Origin: an uncultured Paracoccaceae bacterium | GTDB taxonomy: Bacteria > Pseudomonadota > Alphaproteobacteria > Rhodobacterales > Rhodobacteraceae | NCBI GenBank assembly: GCA_947503175.1 | Contig: CANNCO010000001.1 | Location: forward strand, 124,001-188,000 | Direction of reading: 5' to 3' | Length of the DNA: 64,000 nucleotides | In this document: one piece after another, positions 43,587 through 53,550 of the stretch | How the letters are laid out: every line of letters begins with the position of its first letter | Position numbering within the stretch: the first letter of the stretch is position 1 | Position numbers and translations under genes: made by a program | Notes under the pieces: model-generated | Database searches by the model: none | Seen by the model: only the letters and a program-made list of their open reading frames with translations | What the model was told of the DNA's origin: nothing

Positions 43587-44466
43587 GCGCGCGTTCGCGG
43601 AACACGATGTAAAGCCCGGCAGCGATGGTGATACATATGCCCAGCAGCGCGAGCCCGTTGGGGAAGTCGCGGAAGATCAGCCAGCCGATTATCGCGGCGA
43701 CCGGAATCTCGAGGTATTGCATCGGCGCCAGGGTGCTGGCCGGAGCGAACCGCAGGCTCCATGTCATCAGGAGGTGACCGAGCGTTCCCAGAACGCCGAC
43801 CGCAACGAGGAGCATGAGCTGATTTGGCGTCGGACCGACAAAGCCGAACTCCGGCCAACCGGTATTCCCGCCGATAAAGATCAGAGGGACCAGAAGACCG
43901 AGCGCGATTGTGCCGCTTGTGACCTGCAACGCGACCGGCTCGGTTTCTCGCGCAATCTGTCTGGTGACGAGCATGAAGATCGCGAACACAACTGCGACAA
44001 GAAGCGGTAGCAGCGCCGGCAGACCCACGGCGGCGAAACTGGGCTGGACCACCAGGAGCGTGCCGCAGAAACCAACCGCGCAGGCGAGGATGCGGCGCAT
44101 TCCAACCTCTTCCTGCAAGAGAAGGTGTCCTAGAATCAAAAGGATAAAGGGCATCACAAAGGCAATCGCGATTGCGTCGGCAAGGGGCAGGAAGCGGAGC
44201 GACAGGAACATCGCGCCGATGCCGAGAACGTGCAGAACGGATCGGAGTGCCACAAGCCACATCACCGGACGGGACCAGATCAGCCGCTGACGCGCGAGAA
44301 GGGCAACGGGCAGAAGCAGCACGATCTGAAAGCCGAACCGCGCGACGAGAACCTGAAGCAGCGGCACCGCGGAACCCAGAAGTTTGGCCATGCCGTCGGC
44401 CAGGGGCGCGACGATGCAGAAGCCGAGCATCAGAAGAATGCCGAGAAGCGGACGGTCGAAGGTCAT
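43561..44466 (-). CDS. EamA/DMT-family transporter
   Basis: A 301-residue ten-segment membrane transporter of the drug/metabolite superfamily. The two EamA halves are visible, ending in PMQYLEIPVAAIIGWLIFRDFP. The substrate is unknown. The ATG overlaps the dacB stop codon by 4 nt (ATGA), so it is coupled to dacB, and the 3' end overlaps thiamine pyrophosphokinase on the other strand. Confidence 0.87.
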   Translation of the reverse strand: MTFDRPLLGILLMLGFCIVAPLADGMAKLLGSAVPLLQVLVARFGFQIVLLLPVALLARQRLIWSRPVMWLVALRSVLHVLGIGAMFLSLRFLPLADAIAIAFVMPFILLILGHLLLQEEVGMRRILACAVGFCGTLLVVQPSFAAVGLPALLPLLVAVVFAIFMLVTRQIARETEPVALQVTSGTIALGLLVPLIFIGGNTGWPEFGFVGPTPNQLMLLVAVGVLGTLGHLLMTWSLRFAPASTLAPMQYLEIPVAAIIGWLIFRDFPNGLALLGICITIAAGLYIVFRERALSREKAVS

Positions 44467-45926
44467 ACCCGCGCCATGGAAACCCAGCGGTCGATCAGCT
44501 TTTTCTGCAACCCGCGCGATCTGCGGGACCAGCCGCGCGCGCCGGGGGGGCGTTCGCGTTCCTCGATCCTGATCGCATCGCGCCGGTCCATGTCGGCGGT
44601 GAAAATCGCGAACACGATGGGCGGATGGCCAGCGGCGGTGGCGTAGCCGGAAAGGGCGCTGACAAAGTTCAGCGTGCCGGTCTTGGCGGCGACCTTTACG
44701 GCGGTGTTCTCGGTTTTGAAGTCTCTCAGCAGCGCGGGCAGTTGCCCGCTCTGGCGCGCAGCCATCATCAGGTGCACCATATCTGCCGCGCTGACCCGCG
44801 ACCCGTAACCAAGCCCGGAATGGTCCACGAACCCCGTCGCATGCGCGCCAAGCGGCCCGTTCATCCAGAGGTTCATTTCGCGCGCTGACCGGATCAGGCT
44901 GGACGGCTGGAGACCATGGGCCTGGGTTGCGGCAATCCCAACGGCCTCGGCCGTCAGGTTGGTGGAGTAGCGCAGCATGTTCCGCAACATCTCGTTCAGC
45001 GGCGCACTTTGGTGGCTCGCCAGAGGGTCGCCCATGGCGCCTGTTGCTTCGGGTCCGGGCCGCAGGACGATCCCATGGGACCGCGCGAGTGTGCGGAACA
45101 CTTCCGCCGTGTAATCGGCAGGGTGTCTGACCGGGAGCCAGCGGGCGCCCTCCTTGCCCAATGCGCCGCGTGCAACCGTCCATTTATCGCGGTCGCCGTC
45201 CGTGTCGTATGTGTAGACCGGAAACCGGCGCTCGGCGATCGACATGCGCGCAACCTCGACCTCGGGCCGAAACCGGCGGGCGCGGGCCTGCATTGTGACG
45301 TCATAGCCGTCTTTCGCACGTTTCCATTCGAAATGAACGCGATTGAAGTTGAGGTTCAGGCCGGACAGAGCGGGGTTATAGCCCACATGATCCGGTTGGT
45401 CGGGGTCGATATAGGGCAGGGTTGGCAGTGCCGAGGCATCGACTCGGAGACGGCCGGTAACCTCATGAATTCCAGCGTCTTTCAATGCGGTGACGAGATC
45501 GCCCAATGCATCGGTGTCAAGTGTCGGATCGCCCCCGCCGCGCAGGATCAGGTCGCCCTCGAGCCGCCCTCCGGTCACCGGACCGTTGGCCAGCAATTGC
45601 GTCTCGAACCGATGTGCGGGACCCAGCCGGCTGATCGCGTAAAAGGCCGTGGCAGCCTTGGCGACCGACGCAGGCGGAAGCCGGAGCTTCGGATTGAATG
45701 CGTCGATCACATCTCCGGTATCTGCATTCAGGGCCAGATAGCCGACGGCACCGCCCAGACCCGCCGCGTTGATCAGATCTGTGGCGCCGGGCGCGGGTGG
45801 AGGAACGCCGCTGTCGCCGCGCGGCTGCGGGCGCAGCGATGTCAGGGGCGCGTTAGCATATGCCGGCAAGGCCGCTGAAGCGGTGAGGCCAGACAGGATG
45901 AAACGTCGTGAAACACGGGTCGACAT
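44463..45926 (-). CDS. dacB: D-alanyl-D-alanine carboxypeptidase/endopeptidase (PBP4, DacB type)
   Basis: A 487-residue peptidase S13 family protein that trims or cleaves peptidoglycan peptides in the periplasm. The leader is TRVSRRFILSGLTASAALPAYA. Active-site motifs are PPASVAKAATAFYA (SxxK), the second-motif region HSGLGYGSRVSAADM, and AAKTGTLNF (KTG). The ATG at 45926 gives the leader directly; upstream sequence belongs to the spacer after nadD (85 nt). It is followed by an overlapping EamA transporter gene. Confidence 0.9.
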   Translation of the reverse strand: MSTRVSRRFILSGLTASAALPAYANAPLTSLRPQPRGDSGVPPPAPGATDLINAAGLGGAVGYLALNADTGDVIDAFNPKLRLPPASVAKAATAFYAISRLGPAHRFETQLLANGPVTGGRLEGDLILRGGGDPTLDTDALGDLVTALKDAGIHEVTGRLRVDASALPTLPYIDPDQPDHVGYNPALSGLNLNFNRVHFEWKRAKDGYDVTMQARARRFRPEVEVARMSIAERRFPVYTYDTDGDRDKWTVARGALGKEGARWLPVRHPADYTAEVFRTLARSHGIVLRPGPEATGAMGDPLASHQSAPLNEMLRNMLRYSTNLTAEAVGIAATQAHGLQPSSLIRSAREMNLWMNGPLGAHATGFVDHSGLGYGSRVSAADMVHLMMAARQSGQLPALLRDFKTENTAVKVAAKTGTLNFVSALSGYATAAGHPPIVFAIFTADMDRRDAIRIEERERPPGARGWSRRSRGLQKKLIDRWVSMARV

Positions 45927-46011
45927 GCCGCCGAGTAAACCGGCTTCGTCGGATGACGGCAAGGTGGCGATGTCGCGAATTCTCCGGGCGTGGCTTTCTG
46001 TCCCAAGGGGC

Positions 46012-46617
46012 TTACCCGGCCCAGTCGCCCCGAGCACGGATTTCCGTCGAAGAGGTTTTGTCGAGCGGAATATTCACGAAACACCAGCGGGGCGGGTCCC
46101 CGACGGACAGGCGCGCCGCCTGCCGGCCCGGAATGCGGTGATGCGCATAGTGACTTGCCGCCCGCGACATCCGGGCGGAAATTCGCTGACCGGGGCGGGC
46201 GAGAATTCCAAGGGGGACATTCTCGATGATCCATTCCCAGTTATCCCAATGATGGAATGTCGCGAAGTTGTCGGCCCCCATGAGCCAGACGAACCGGACG
46301 CCGGGATAAAGCGCATGAAGCGCGCGCAGGGTTTCGGCGGTATAGCGAGTGCCCAGATGGTCCTCGATATCGGTGATATCGACGCGCGGGTGGGACATCA
46401 CGTTCCGGGCCGTCGCCAAACGGCGGCCGAGCGGCGCCGGACCCTTCTCTTTCAAGGGGTTGCCCGGTGTCACAAGCCACCAGACGCGATCGAGCCGAAA
46501 GCGTTTCAGAGCTTCGCGCGTGATGTGGGCGTGCCCTTCATGCGCCGGATCGAAGGAGCCGCCAAGAAGCCCGATCACCATCCCGGGATGCGCAATCGGC
46601 AGTCCGGTTCTGTCCAT
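46012..46617 (-). CDS. nadD: Nicotinate-nucleotide adenylyltransferase
   Basis: A 201-residue nucleotidyltransferase of NAD synthesis. Motifs are [17 protein letters not shown] (HxGH ATP-binding), [12 protein letters not shown], the [10 protein letters not shown] segment and a C-terminal [10 protein letters not shown] with the ISSTxIR signature. The usual neighbours rsfS or rlmH are not adjacent here; dacB follows after 85 nt. It may begin at ATG 46617 or at an internal ATG of MVIGLLGG. Confidence 0.93.
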   Translation of the reverse strand: MDRTGLPIAHPGMVIGLLGGSFDPAHEGHAHITREALKRFRLDRVWWLVTPGNPLKEKGPAPLGRRLATARNVMSHPRVDITDIEDHLGTRYTAETLRALHALYPGVRFVWLMGADNFATFHHWDNWEWIIENVPLGILARPGQRISARMSRAASHYAHHRIPGRQAARLSVGDPPRWCFVNIPLDKTSSTEIRARGDWAG

Positions 46618-46757
46618 CTTTTCCCTGTTGGCGACCGCGATACCGCGCCAGACCTAGCAAAATGACCGGCAAAGGCAACGGCCCCCGGGGGTTGTCAGGC
46701 GGGGGTGGGCAGGTGCACCCTGCATGTGCATTCCGCTCAAACCGATGGAGATCCCCC

Positions 46758-48557
46758 ATGTCCCGTTCAATTCTTTGCGCGACCTCTGCGCTGTCGTTGA
46801 TCCTCGCACTGCCCGCCCTGGCGCAGCAATCCACAGACGAAGTTTCGCCCGAAGCCGGGGCCATGGTCGATGCGTTTCAGGGCATCTCGGATGCGGCCAG
46901 GGCGGCGCTTGACGCGAAAGCCGCGGGCATTCCGACGGAAGCCGGGACATGGATGGTCGCAGCGGCGAACCCGCTGGCCGTCGAGGCCGGTGCGCGGGTG
47001 CTGCGCGAGGGCGGGACGGCCGCCGATGCCATGGTGGCGGTGCAGGCGGTTCTGGGCCTTGTCGAACCGCAATCCTCGGGTCTGGGGGGCGGCGCGTTTC
47101 TGGTCTGGTACGACGCAGAAAGCGGCGAGGTGACGACGCTGGACGGCCGCGAAACGGCGCCGCTGGCTGCGACGCCGCGCCTGTTTCAGAATGCCGAGGG
47201 CGAACCACTGGGTTTCTGGGATGCTGTCGTCGGCGGGCGTTCAGTTGGGACGCCGGGGACGCCCGCATTGATGGAAGCCGCCCATGAACGCTGGGGGAGC
47301 GCGGAGTGGGCCAGTCTTTTCGACGAGGCGATTTCCCTTGCGGATGAGGGCTTTACCGTTTCTGCCCGGTTGGCGGAACTGGTGGCCTCGGGCGAAGAGC
47401 GTTTGCGCAGGTTCCCTGCCACGGAGGCATACTTCTTTCCCGGTGGTGAGCCTTTGGCCGAAGGTGACACCCTGATGAACCCGCAATATGCCGCGACGCT
47501 GCGCCGGTTGGCGGCAGAAGGCGCCGACGCGATCTATACCGGACAGATCGCGCAGGACATCGTGACGACAGTCCGGGGTGCCGAGGGCAATCCGGGTGTC
47601 CTGTCGACCTCGGATCTGGCGATTTACCGGGTGGTCGAACGGCCCCCGGTCTGTGTCGAATACCGGGCGCATGACATCTGTGGGATGGGGCCGCCCTCGT
47701 CGGGGGCGCTGACGGTCGGGCAGATCCTTGGGATGCTCGGCGGGTACGATCTGGCGGCGCTGGGGGCGGAAAGCGCCGAGGCGTGGCGGTTGATCGGGGA
47801 CGCGTCGCGCCTCGCCTTTGCCGATCGGGGTCGCTACATGGCTGACAGCGATTTCGTGCCGGTTCCGGTTGAGGGGCTGGTCGCACCGGACTATCTTGCC
47901 GAACGTGGGTCGCTTCTTTCCGGCGACGATGCCTTGCCGGAGGTCGCGGCCGGAAATCCCGAATACGACCATGCGCTTATGTGGGGCGATGATGCGTCGA
48001 TCGAGTTCCCGTCGACCTCGCATATCTCCATTGTAGACGCGGCGGGTAACGCGCTTTCGATGACGACGACGATCGAGAACGGGTTCGGGTCCCGGCTTAT
48101 GACAAACGGGTTCCTTCTGAACAACGAGTTGACCGATTTCAGTTTCCGCACCCATGCCGGTGGCTGGCCGATCGCGAACCGGGTGGAGCCGGGCAAGCGG
48201 CCCCGGTCATCCATGTCCCCGACCATCGTTCTGAGGGACGGTGCGCCGGTTCTGGTGGTCGGCAGCCCGGGCGGGAGCCGGATCATCGGATATGTCGCCA
48301 AGACGATCATCGGCCATCTGGATTGGGGTATGGACGTGCAGACGGCTATCGCTGCGCCGCATCTGGTGAACCGCTTCGGTACTTACGATGTCGAGGAGGG
48401 GACCAGTGCCGAAGGCCTTCAGGAAGACCTTCAGGCGCTGGGATATGAGACCAATGTGCGGGGGCTGACGTCCGGCTTGCACGCGATTGCCGTGACGCCG
48501 GACGGTTTGCGGGGCGGGGCCGATCCGCGCCGCGAGGGGATTGCGCTGGGGGAGTGA
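46758..48557 (+). CDS. ggt: Periplasmic gamma-glutamyltransferase
   Basis: A 599-residue self-processing enzyme that transfers or hydrolyses gamma-glutamyl groups of glutathione and similar compounds. The signal peptide ends at ALAQ. The catalytic threonine is T420 in STSHISIVDAAGNALS, where autocleavage would give large and small subunits. Substrate-binding motifs include GLGGGAFLVWYD, DGRETAP and GSPGGSRIIGYV. The ATG at 46758 has GGAG upstream. It converges on sdaA with a 13-nt gap. It is not linked by operon to the gamma-glutamyl ligase cluster at 25-33 kb. Confidence 0.94.
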   Translation: MSRSILCATSALSLILALPALAQQSTDEVSPEAGAMVDAFQGISDAARAALDAKAAGIPTEAGTWMVAAANPLAVEAGARVLREGGTAADAMVAVQAVLGLVEPQSSGLGGGAFLVWYDAESGEVTTLDGRETAPLAATPRLFQNAEGEPLGFWDAVVGGRSVGTPGTPALMEAAHERWGSAEWASLFDEAISLADEGFTVSARLAELVASGEERLRRFPATEAYFFPGGEPLAEGDTLMNPQYAATLRRLAAEGADAIYTGQIAQDIVTTVRGAEGNPGVLSTSDLAIYRVVERPPVCVEYRAHDICGMGPPSSGALTVGQILGMLGGYDLAALGAESAEAWRLIGDASRLAFADRGRYMADSDFVPVPVEGLVAPDYLAERGSLLSGDDALPEVAAGNPEYDHALMWGDDASIEFPSTSHISIVDAAGNALSMTTTIENGFGSRLMTNGFLLNNELTDFSFRTHAGGWPIANRVEPGKRPRSSMSPTIVLRDGAPVLVVGSPGGSRIIGYVAKTIIGHLDWGMDVQTAIAAPHLVNRFGTYDVEEGTSAEGLQEDLQALGYETNVRGLTSGLHAIAVTPDGLRGGADPRREGIALGE

Positions 48558-48570
48558 TCCCGCAGCGCGC

Positions 48571-49944
48571 CTAACAGTTCGGGATATTGACGGCGAGGCC
48601 GCCGAGCGACGTTTCCTTGTACTTGTTGCTCATGTCCTCGCCGGTCTGGCGCATGGTTTCGATGCACGCGTCAAGCGGAACAAGGTGGGTTCCGTCGCCC
48701 CGAAGGCTGAGCGAGGCCGCCGAGATGGCCTTGATCGCGCCAAGGCCGTTGCGTTCGATGCAAGGGACCTGCACCAAACCCTTGGCCGGATCGCAGGTCA
48801 TGCCGAGGTGGTGTTCCAGCGCGATTTCAGCAGCGTTTTCAACCTGCTCGGGTGTACCGTCTAGAACGGCGCAGAGACCGGCGGCGGCCATGGCGGAGGC
48901 GGATCCGACCTCTGCCTGACAGCCGCATTCGGCACCCGAAATCGACGCGTTGTGTTTGACGAGCCCGGCAATGGCCGCGGCCGTCAACAGGAACTCCCCG
49001 ACCCTTTTGCGCGACGCTCCGGGAACATGGTCGAGGTAATAGCGGATCGTCGCGGGCACGACGCCCGCCGCGCCATTCGTGGGGGCGGTGACGACCTGCC
49101 CACCTGCGGCGTTCTCCTCGTTCACCGCCATGGCATAGGTGGATATCCAGTCATTGATCGTGTGCGGCGCGTTGAGGTTCATCCCGCGTTCGGCCTGCAA
49201 GGCGGCGTAGATCGCGCCTGCGCGCCGTTTGACGTTCAGGCCACCGGGCAGGATGCCGTGCCCCGACAACCCGCGTTCGATACAGGCATTCATTACGTCC
49301 CACAGCCGGTCCATGCCCTGATCAAGCTCTCCGGGTGTCCGGCGACTGAGTTCGTTGGCGCGCTTGAGTTCGGCCACGGATTTACCGGTGGTCGTACACA
49401 TCTCGAGCATTTCCGCCGCTGAATGGAACGGATATGGGACGGGGGCGCCTTCATCGGTGTTCTTTCCCGCCGAAAGCTCGGCTTCCGTCATCACGAAGCC
49501 GCCGCCGACCGAGTAATAGGTTTCCTGCAGGATCACATCGCCCTGCGCATCGGTTGCCATCAGGATCATCCCGTTCGCGTGCCCCGGCAGGGGTGGGCCG
49601 TAGTCGAAGCTGAGATCTTCCCTGGGCTCGAATGCGAGGGTGCCGAGACCTTCGGGCCGCACTTCGCCGGTTTCACGAATCTGTTCCAGTGCTTCTTCTG
49701 CGGCGTCGGCATCGTAGGTATCCGGCAAAAAGCCTGCGAGACCAAGGATCACGGCCCGGTCGGTGGCATGGCCGATCCCGGTGAAGGCGAGCGATCCGTG
49801 CAGGCTGGCCCGCAGCCCATGGGCCGTGAATGGCGAACTTCGCAAGGTTTCAAGAAACCGGGCGGCCGCCACCATCGGCCCCATCGTGTGGGAGGATGAC
49901 GGGCCGATGCCGACCTTGAACATATCGAAAACCGACAAGAACAT
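48571..49944 (-). CDS. sdaA: L-serine ammonia-lyase (fused alpha and beta domains)
   Basis: A 457-residue iron-sulfur enzyme that deaminates serine to pyruvate. The beta-domain signature [21 protein letters not shown] starts the protein. The alpha domain follows, with the [14 protein letters not shown] stretch and cluster cysteines in [13 protein letters not shown] and [18 protein letters not shown]. The length fits the single-chain type. The ATG at 49944 is chosen because it begins the conserved motif. It is divergent from rpiA over 203 nt. Confidence 0.94.
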   Translation of the reverse strand: MFLSVFDMFKVGIGPSSSHTMGPMVAAARFLETLRSSPFTAHGLRASLHGSLAFTGIGHATDRAVILGLAGFLPDTYDADAAEEALEQIRETGEVRPEGLGTLAFEPREDLSFDYGPPLPGHANGMILMATDAQGDVILQETYYSVGGGFVMTEAELSAGKNTDEGAPVPYPFHSAAEMLEMCTTTGKSVAELKRANELSRRTPGELDQGMDRLWDVMNACIERGLSGHGILPGGLNVKRRAGAIYAALQAERGMNLNAPHTINDWISTYAMAVNEENAAGGQVVTAPTNGAAGVVPATIRYYLDHVPGASRKRVGEFLLTAAAIAGLVKHNASISGAECGCQAEVGSASAMAAAGLCAVLDGTPEQVENAAEIALEHHLGMTCDPAKGLVQVPCIERNGLGAIKAISAASLSLRGDGTHLVPLDACIETMRQTGEDMSNKYKETSLGGLAVNIPNC

Positions 49945-50121
49945 GGGTGTTGTTTCCTGCTGCGCCTGTTTCAAGATGTGGAGTGAACAGGGCGACACGT
50001 CCAGCACAGAAACGACGGGCCTGTGCGTTGCTGCGGTAAAAGCGCGGGCTTTCTGTGCGCAGGGTAATGCAAAAAGATGCCTCCTGCCCCTCGCGCCTGC
50101 GCGCCCTGCGGCTTATAAGCC

Positions 50122-50139
50122 CTCCGGATACGACCGGAG
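50122..50139 (+). promoter_or_regulatory. Hairpin covering the rpiA ribosome-binding site
   Basis: CTCCGG (50122-50127) pairs with CCGGAG (50134-50139). The GGAG of the right arm is the apparent Shine-Dalgarno, 8 nt before the rpiA ATG. Base pairing would hide it, so translation could be conditional. Observation only; no regulator known. Confidence 0.4.
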
Positions 50140-50147
50140 TCTGCCCA

Positions 50148-50936
50148 ATGTCCAAACCACTCTCGCCCATCGACACCGCCAAGTTCGTGGCTGCGAAACG
50201 CGCCTGCGACTATGTCAAAAGCGGGATGCGCCTTGGTCTGGGGACCGGGTCGACCGCCGCGTGGCTGGTGCGTTGCCTGGGCGAAATGGTCCGCGAGGAC
50301 GGTCTGAAGATCACGGGCGTTCCAACCTCGACCCGGACGGCCGAAATGGCCCGCCAGGCGGGGATCGATGTTGTCAGCCTGGATGAGGCCAAGTGGCTGG
50401 ACCTGACGATCGACGGGGCGGATGAGTTCGATGGTGAACTGAATCTGATCAAGGGCGGCGGCGGCGCATTGTTACAGGAAAAGATCGTGGCGACCGCGTC
50501 GGATCAGATGATCGTGATTGCCGACAAGACCAAGCAGGTCGAAACGCTGGGCGCGTTTCCCCTGCCGATCGAAGTGGTGCCGTTCGGCTGGCAGACGACG
50601 AAGGCGCTGGTCGAAGAAACGCTGAGTTCCCTGGACGTCTTGGGCGACAGTTCGACGATCCGGATGAATGGCGAAAGCCCGTTCGTGACCGATGAAGGAA
50701 ATTTTATTCTCGATCTTCATCTGGGCCGGATCGGCAACGCACGCCAGTTCGCGATGGTGATCAATCAGATCCCCGGCGTGGTCGAAAATGGCCTGTTCAT
50801 CGATATATGCGACATCGTCATCATCGGAAACGGTGATGGTCGGGTCGAGGTGAAGGATATCAACGAGGGTACGACGGAGGAAAGCGTCGTGGATTTCCTT
50901 GAGACCGACAACGTGTTTTCGGACCTGGCGGACTGA
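50148..50936 (+). CDS. rpiA: Ribose-5-phosphate isomerase A
   Basis: A 262-residue enzyme interconverting ribose-5-phosphate and ribulose-5-phosphate. The signatures GLGTGSTAAWLVRCLGE, LTIDGADEFDGELNLIKGGGGALLQEKIVA and DGNF-like DEGNFILDLHLG are present. The ATG at 50148 is used; a longer frame lacks conserved sequence. Its stop codon overlaps the start of gor by 1 nt, so the two are translationally coupled, a typical arrangement in Rhodobacteraceae linking pentose phosphate (NADPH) and glutathione reduction. Confidence 0.95.
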   Translation: MSKPLSPIDTAKFVAAKRACDYVKSGMRLGLGTGSTAAWLVRCLGEMVREDGLKITGVPTSTRTAEMARQAGIDVVSLDEAKWLDLTIDGADEFDGELNLIKGGGGALLQEKIVATASDQMIVIADKTKQVETLGAFPLPIEVVPFGWQTTKALVEETLSSLDVLGDSSTIRMNGESPFVTDEGNFILDLHLGRIGNARQFAMVINQIPGVVENGLFIDICDIVIIGNGDGRVEVKDINEGTTEESVVDFLETDNVFSDLAD

Positions 50937-52297
50937 TGGCGGATTTCGACTATGATCTGTTCGTGATCGGGGGCGGTTCGGGCGGTGTACGGGCGGCGCG
51001 GATCGCAAGCTCCGAAGGCGGTGCTCGCGTCGCGATTGCCGAGGAAAGCCGGATGGGCGGAACCTGTGTGATCCGCGGCTGTGTGCCGAAAAAGATCATG
51101 GTTTTCGGGTCGTCCTATCCGCAGCTTGTGGCGGACGCATCGAGCTATGGTTGGGACGCCCGGATCGGCGATTTCGACTGGCCCGCTTTCCGGACGCATC
51201 TTCATCAGGAGCTTGACCGGCTTGAAGAGATCTACCGCACGAACCTGACGAAAGCAGGCGTCGAAATCTTCGATTGCCGGGCCGAGATCGCGGACCCGCA
51301 CACGATCCGCCTGGCGGACGGCAAAACGGTGACGGCGTCGCACATCCTCGTGGCGACCGGCGGCCATGTGGATTTCCCCGACGATCGCGCGCGGGAATGC
51401 GGCATTTCATCAAACGACGTGTTCCATCTGGATGCGTTGCCGGACCGCTTGCTGATCATCGGCGGTGGTTACATCGCCTGTGAATTTGCCTGCATCTTCA
51501 ATGGGTTCGGGACAAAGGTCACGCAGTTTTATCGTGGCGCGCAGATCCTGCGTGGCTTTGATGAAGAAGCGCGCGGCCTCATCGCCGAAGCGATGCGCGA
51601 CAAGGGCATCGATGTCCATCTTGGGACCACGATTATCGGGATGGAAAAGCGCGAGGGTGGTATCTGGGTCAAAGCCTCGAACGGGCATGAGGCCGTGTTC
51701 GACAAGGTGCTTTTTGCAACTGGACGATCCCCCAACACGGACCGGCTCGGGCTGGAAGATGCAGGCGTGAAGATCGGTCGTCGTGGCGAGATCCTGGTCG
51801 ATGCGTATAGTCAGACGAATATTCCGTCGATCTATGCCGTGGGCGATGTGACGAACCGCATCAACCTGACACCCGTGGCGATCCGGGAGGGCCATGCTTT
51901 TGCCGATACCGTCTTTGGTGGCAACAAGCGCAGCATGGATCACGATCTTGTGCCCTCGGCGATTTTCACCCAGCCGGAGTATGGTGCGGTTGGACTGACC
52001 GAGGAAGAAGCGCGGGATGCCTATAAGATCGAGGTCTACTGCACTTCGTTCCGGCCCATGCGCACCGCCTATATCGACCGGCCCGACCGGGTTCTGTTCA
52101 AGCTGATCGTCGATGCCGAAAGCAGAAAGGTTCTGGGCTGTCACATCGTTGCCGAGGGCGCGGGCGAACTGATCCAGCTTGCAGGCGTCGCGATCAAGAT
52201 GGGTGCGACGAAGGAAGACTTTGACCGCACGGTTGCAGTTCATCCGACGATTTCGGAAGAACTTGTTACAATGCGCACTCCGGTTCGCACATCGTGA
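50936..52297 (+). CDS. gor: Glutathione-disulfide reductase
   Basis: A 453-residue FAD enzyme reducing glutathione disulfide with NADPH. The FAD motif is GGGSGGVRAARIA. The redox disulfide is C44-x4-C49 in GGTCVIRGCVPKK. The second Rossmann fold begins LLIIGGGYIACEFA. The C-terminal HPTISEEL carries the catalytic His-Glu pair. It is coupled to rpiA by a 1-nt overlap. A short gap of 85 nt precedes hflK. Confidence 0.95.
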   Translation: MADFDYDLFVIGGGSGGVRAARIASSEGGARVAIAEESRMGGTCVIRGCVPKKIMVFGSSYPQLVADASSYGWDARIGDFDWPAFRTHLHQELDRLEEIYRTNLTKAGVEIFDCRAEIADPHTIRLADGKTVTASHILVATGGHVDFPDDRARECGISSNDVFHLDALPDRLLIIGGGYIACEFACIFNGFGTKVTQFYRGAQILRGFDEEARGLIAEAMRDKGIDVHLGTTIIGMEKREGGIWVKASNGHEAVFDKVLFATGRSPNTDRLGLEDAGVKIGRRGEILVDAYSQTNIPSIYAVGDVTNRINLTPVAIREGHAFADTVFGGNKRSMDHDLVPSAIFTQPEYGAVGLTEEEARDAYKIEVYCTSFRPMRTAYIDRPDRVLFKLIVDAESRKVLGCHIVAEGAGELIQLAGVAIKMGATKEDFDRTVAVHPTISEELVTMRTPVRTS

Positions 52298-52382
52298 CAG
52301 GGTCGGGCGCTTGAAAAATGACCGGCAGCACACAGTTAGCAAGATGACGATTACTCTGACCTAAAAAGGGAATGACACCTAG

Positions 52383-53546
52383 ATGGCCAGCAACAATGGC
52401 GGACCTTGGGGCGGCGGCCCCAGAGGCGGCGGCTCGGGCAACGGCTCGGACGGCGGCGATGACAATCGTGGCGGGGGCGGTCGCAGACCGGGCGGCGATG
52501 GCCCGCAGATTCCCGAGATAGACGAGATTGTCCGTAAAGGGCAGGAGCAGCTCAGAGTTCTGATGGGCGGCCGCGGCGGCGGACCCACCGGCCCCGATGG
52601 CAACGGTGGTGGAGCCGGTCCGTCCGGCCGGACGATCGGCATTATCGGAACGATTGGTATCGTCCTGTTCTGGGCCTTCAACTCGTTCTACACGGTCCGG
52701 CCGGAAGAACAGTCGGTCGAGCTTTTCCTTGGCGAATTCAGTTCGGTCGGCAATCCGGGCCTCAACTTTGCGCCGTGGCCTGTGATGACCTACGAAGTCA
52801 TTCCTGTGACGCGGGAACAGTCCGAAACGATCGGCACGGGACGCACAGGGGCTCCCGGTGGAGACGGCCTGATGTTGACGACAGACGAAAACATCGTCGA
52901 CATCGACTTTCAGGTCGTCTGGAACATCAACGACCCGGCGAAATTCCTGTTCAACCTTCGTGACGGGCCCCAGACCGTAAGGGCCGTTTCGGAATCCGCC
53001 ATGCGCGAGATCGTGGCGGGCCGCGAGCTGGCGCCTTTGCTGAACCGCGATCGCGAGATCGTGGTGGCCGAAGCACGGGATCTGGTTCAGGCGACGCTCG
53101 ACGGCTACGAGTCCGGAATCCGCGTCGTCCGTGTGACACTCAACAAAGCCGACCCGCCATCCGAGGTGATCGACGCGTTCCGCGAAGTGCAGGCGGCCGA
53201 ACAGGAGCGGGACCGGTTGGAACGTCAGGCAGATGCCTATGCGAACCGTGTTCTGGCCGGCGCGCGCGGTGAAGCGGCGCAGATCCTGGAAGAGTCAGAA
53301 GCGTACCGGGCCCGGGTTGTGAATGAGGCCCAGGGTGAGGCAAGCCGCTTCCTGGCTGTTCTGGGGGAGTATGAACTTGCACCCGAAGTCACCCGGAAAC
53401 GCCTGTATCTTGAAACTCTTGAGCGGGTTCTGGGGGCGGTCGACAAGGTTATTCTGGACGAAAATGCAGCTGGTGGTGGACAGGGCGTCGTGCCTTATCT
53501 GCCCTTGAACGAATTGCGGCGCCCTGTCGCCGAGGGAGGGAACTAG
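52383..53546 (+). CDS. hflK: FtsH protease modulator HflK
   Basis: A 387-residue inner-membrane SPFH-domain protein that forms a complex with HflC around the FtsH protease. The N-terminus of about 85 residues is glycine-rich and disordered. One membrane helix follows (IGIIGTIGIVLFWAFNSFYTV), then the SPFH domain (FLFNLRDGPQTVRAVSESAMREIV) and a coiled-coil helix (EVQAAEQERDRLERQADAYAN). hflC follows after 4 nt. Confidence 0.94.
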   Translation: MASNNGGPWGGGPRGGGSGNGSDGGDDNRGGGGRRPGGDGPQIPEIDEIVRKGQEQLRVLMGGRGGGPTGPDGNGGGAGPSGRTIGIIGTIGIVLFWAFNSFYTVRPEEQSVELFLGEFSSVGNPGLNFAPWPVMTYEVIPVTREQSETIGTGRTGAPGGDGLMLTTDENIVDIDFQVVWNINDPAKFLFNLRDGPQTVRAVSESAMREIVAGRELAPLLNRDREIVVAEARDLVQATLDGYESGIRVVRVTLNKADPPSEVIDAFREVQAAEQERDRLERQADAYANRVLAGARGEAAQILEESEAYRARVVNEAQGEASRFLAVLGEYELAPEVTRKRLYLETLERVLGAVDKVILDENAAGGGQGVVPYLPLNELRRPVAEGGN

Positions 53547-53550
53547 GCCC

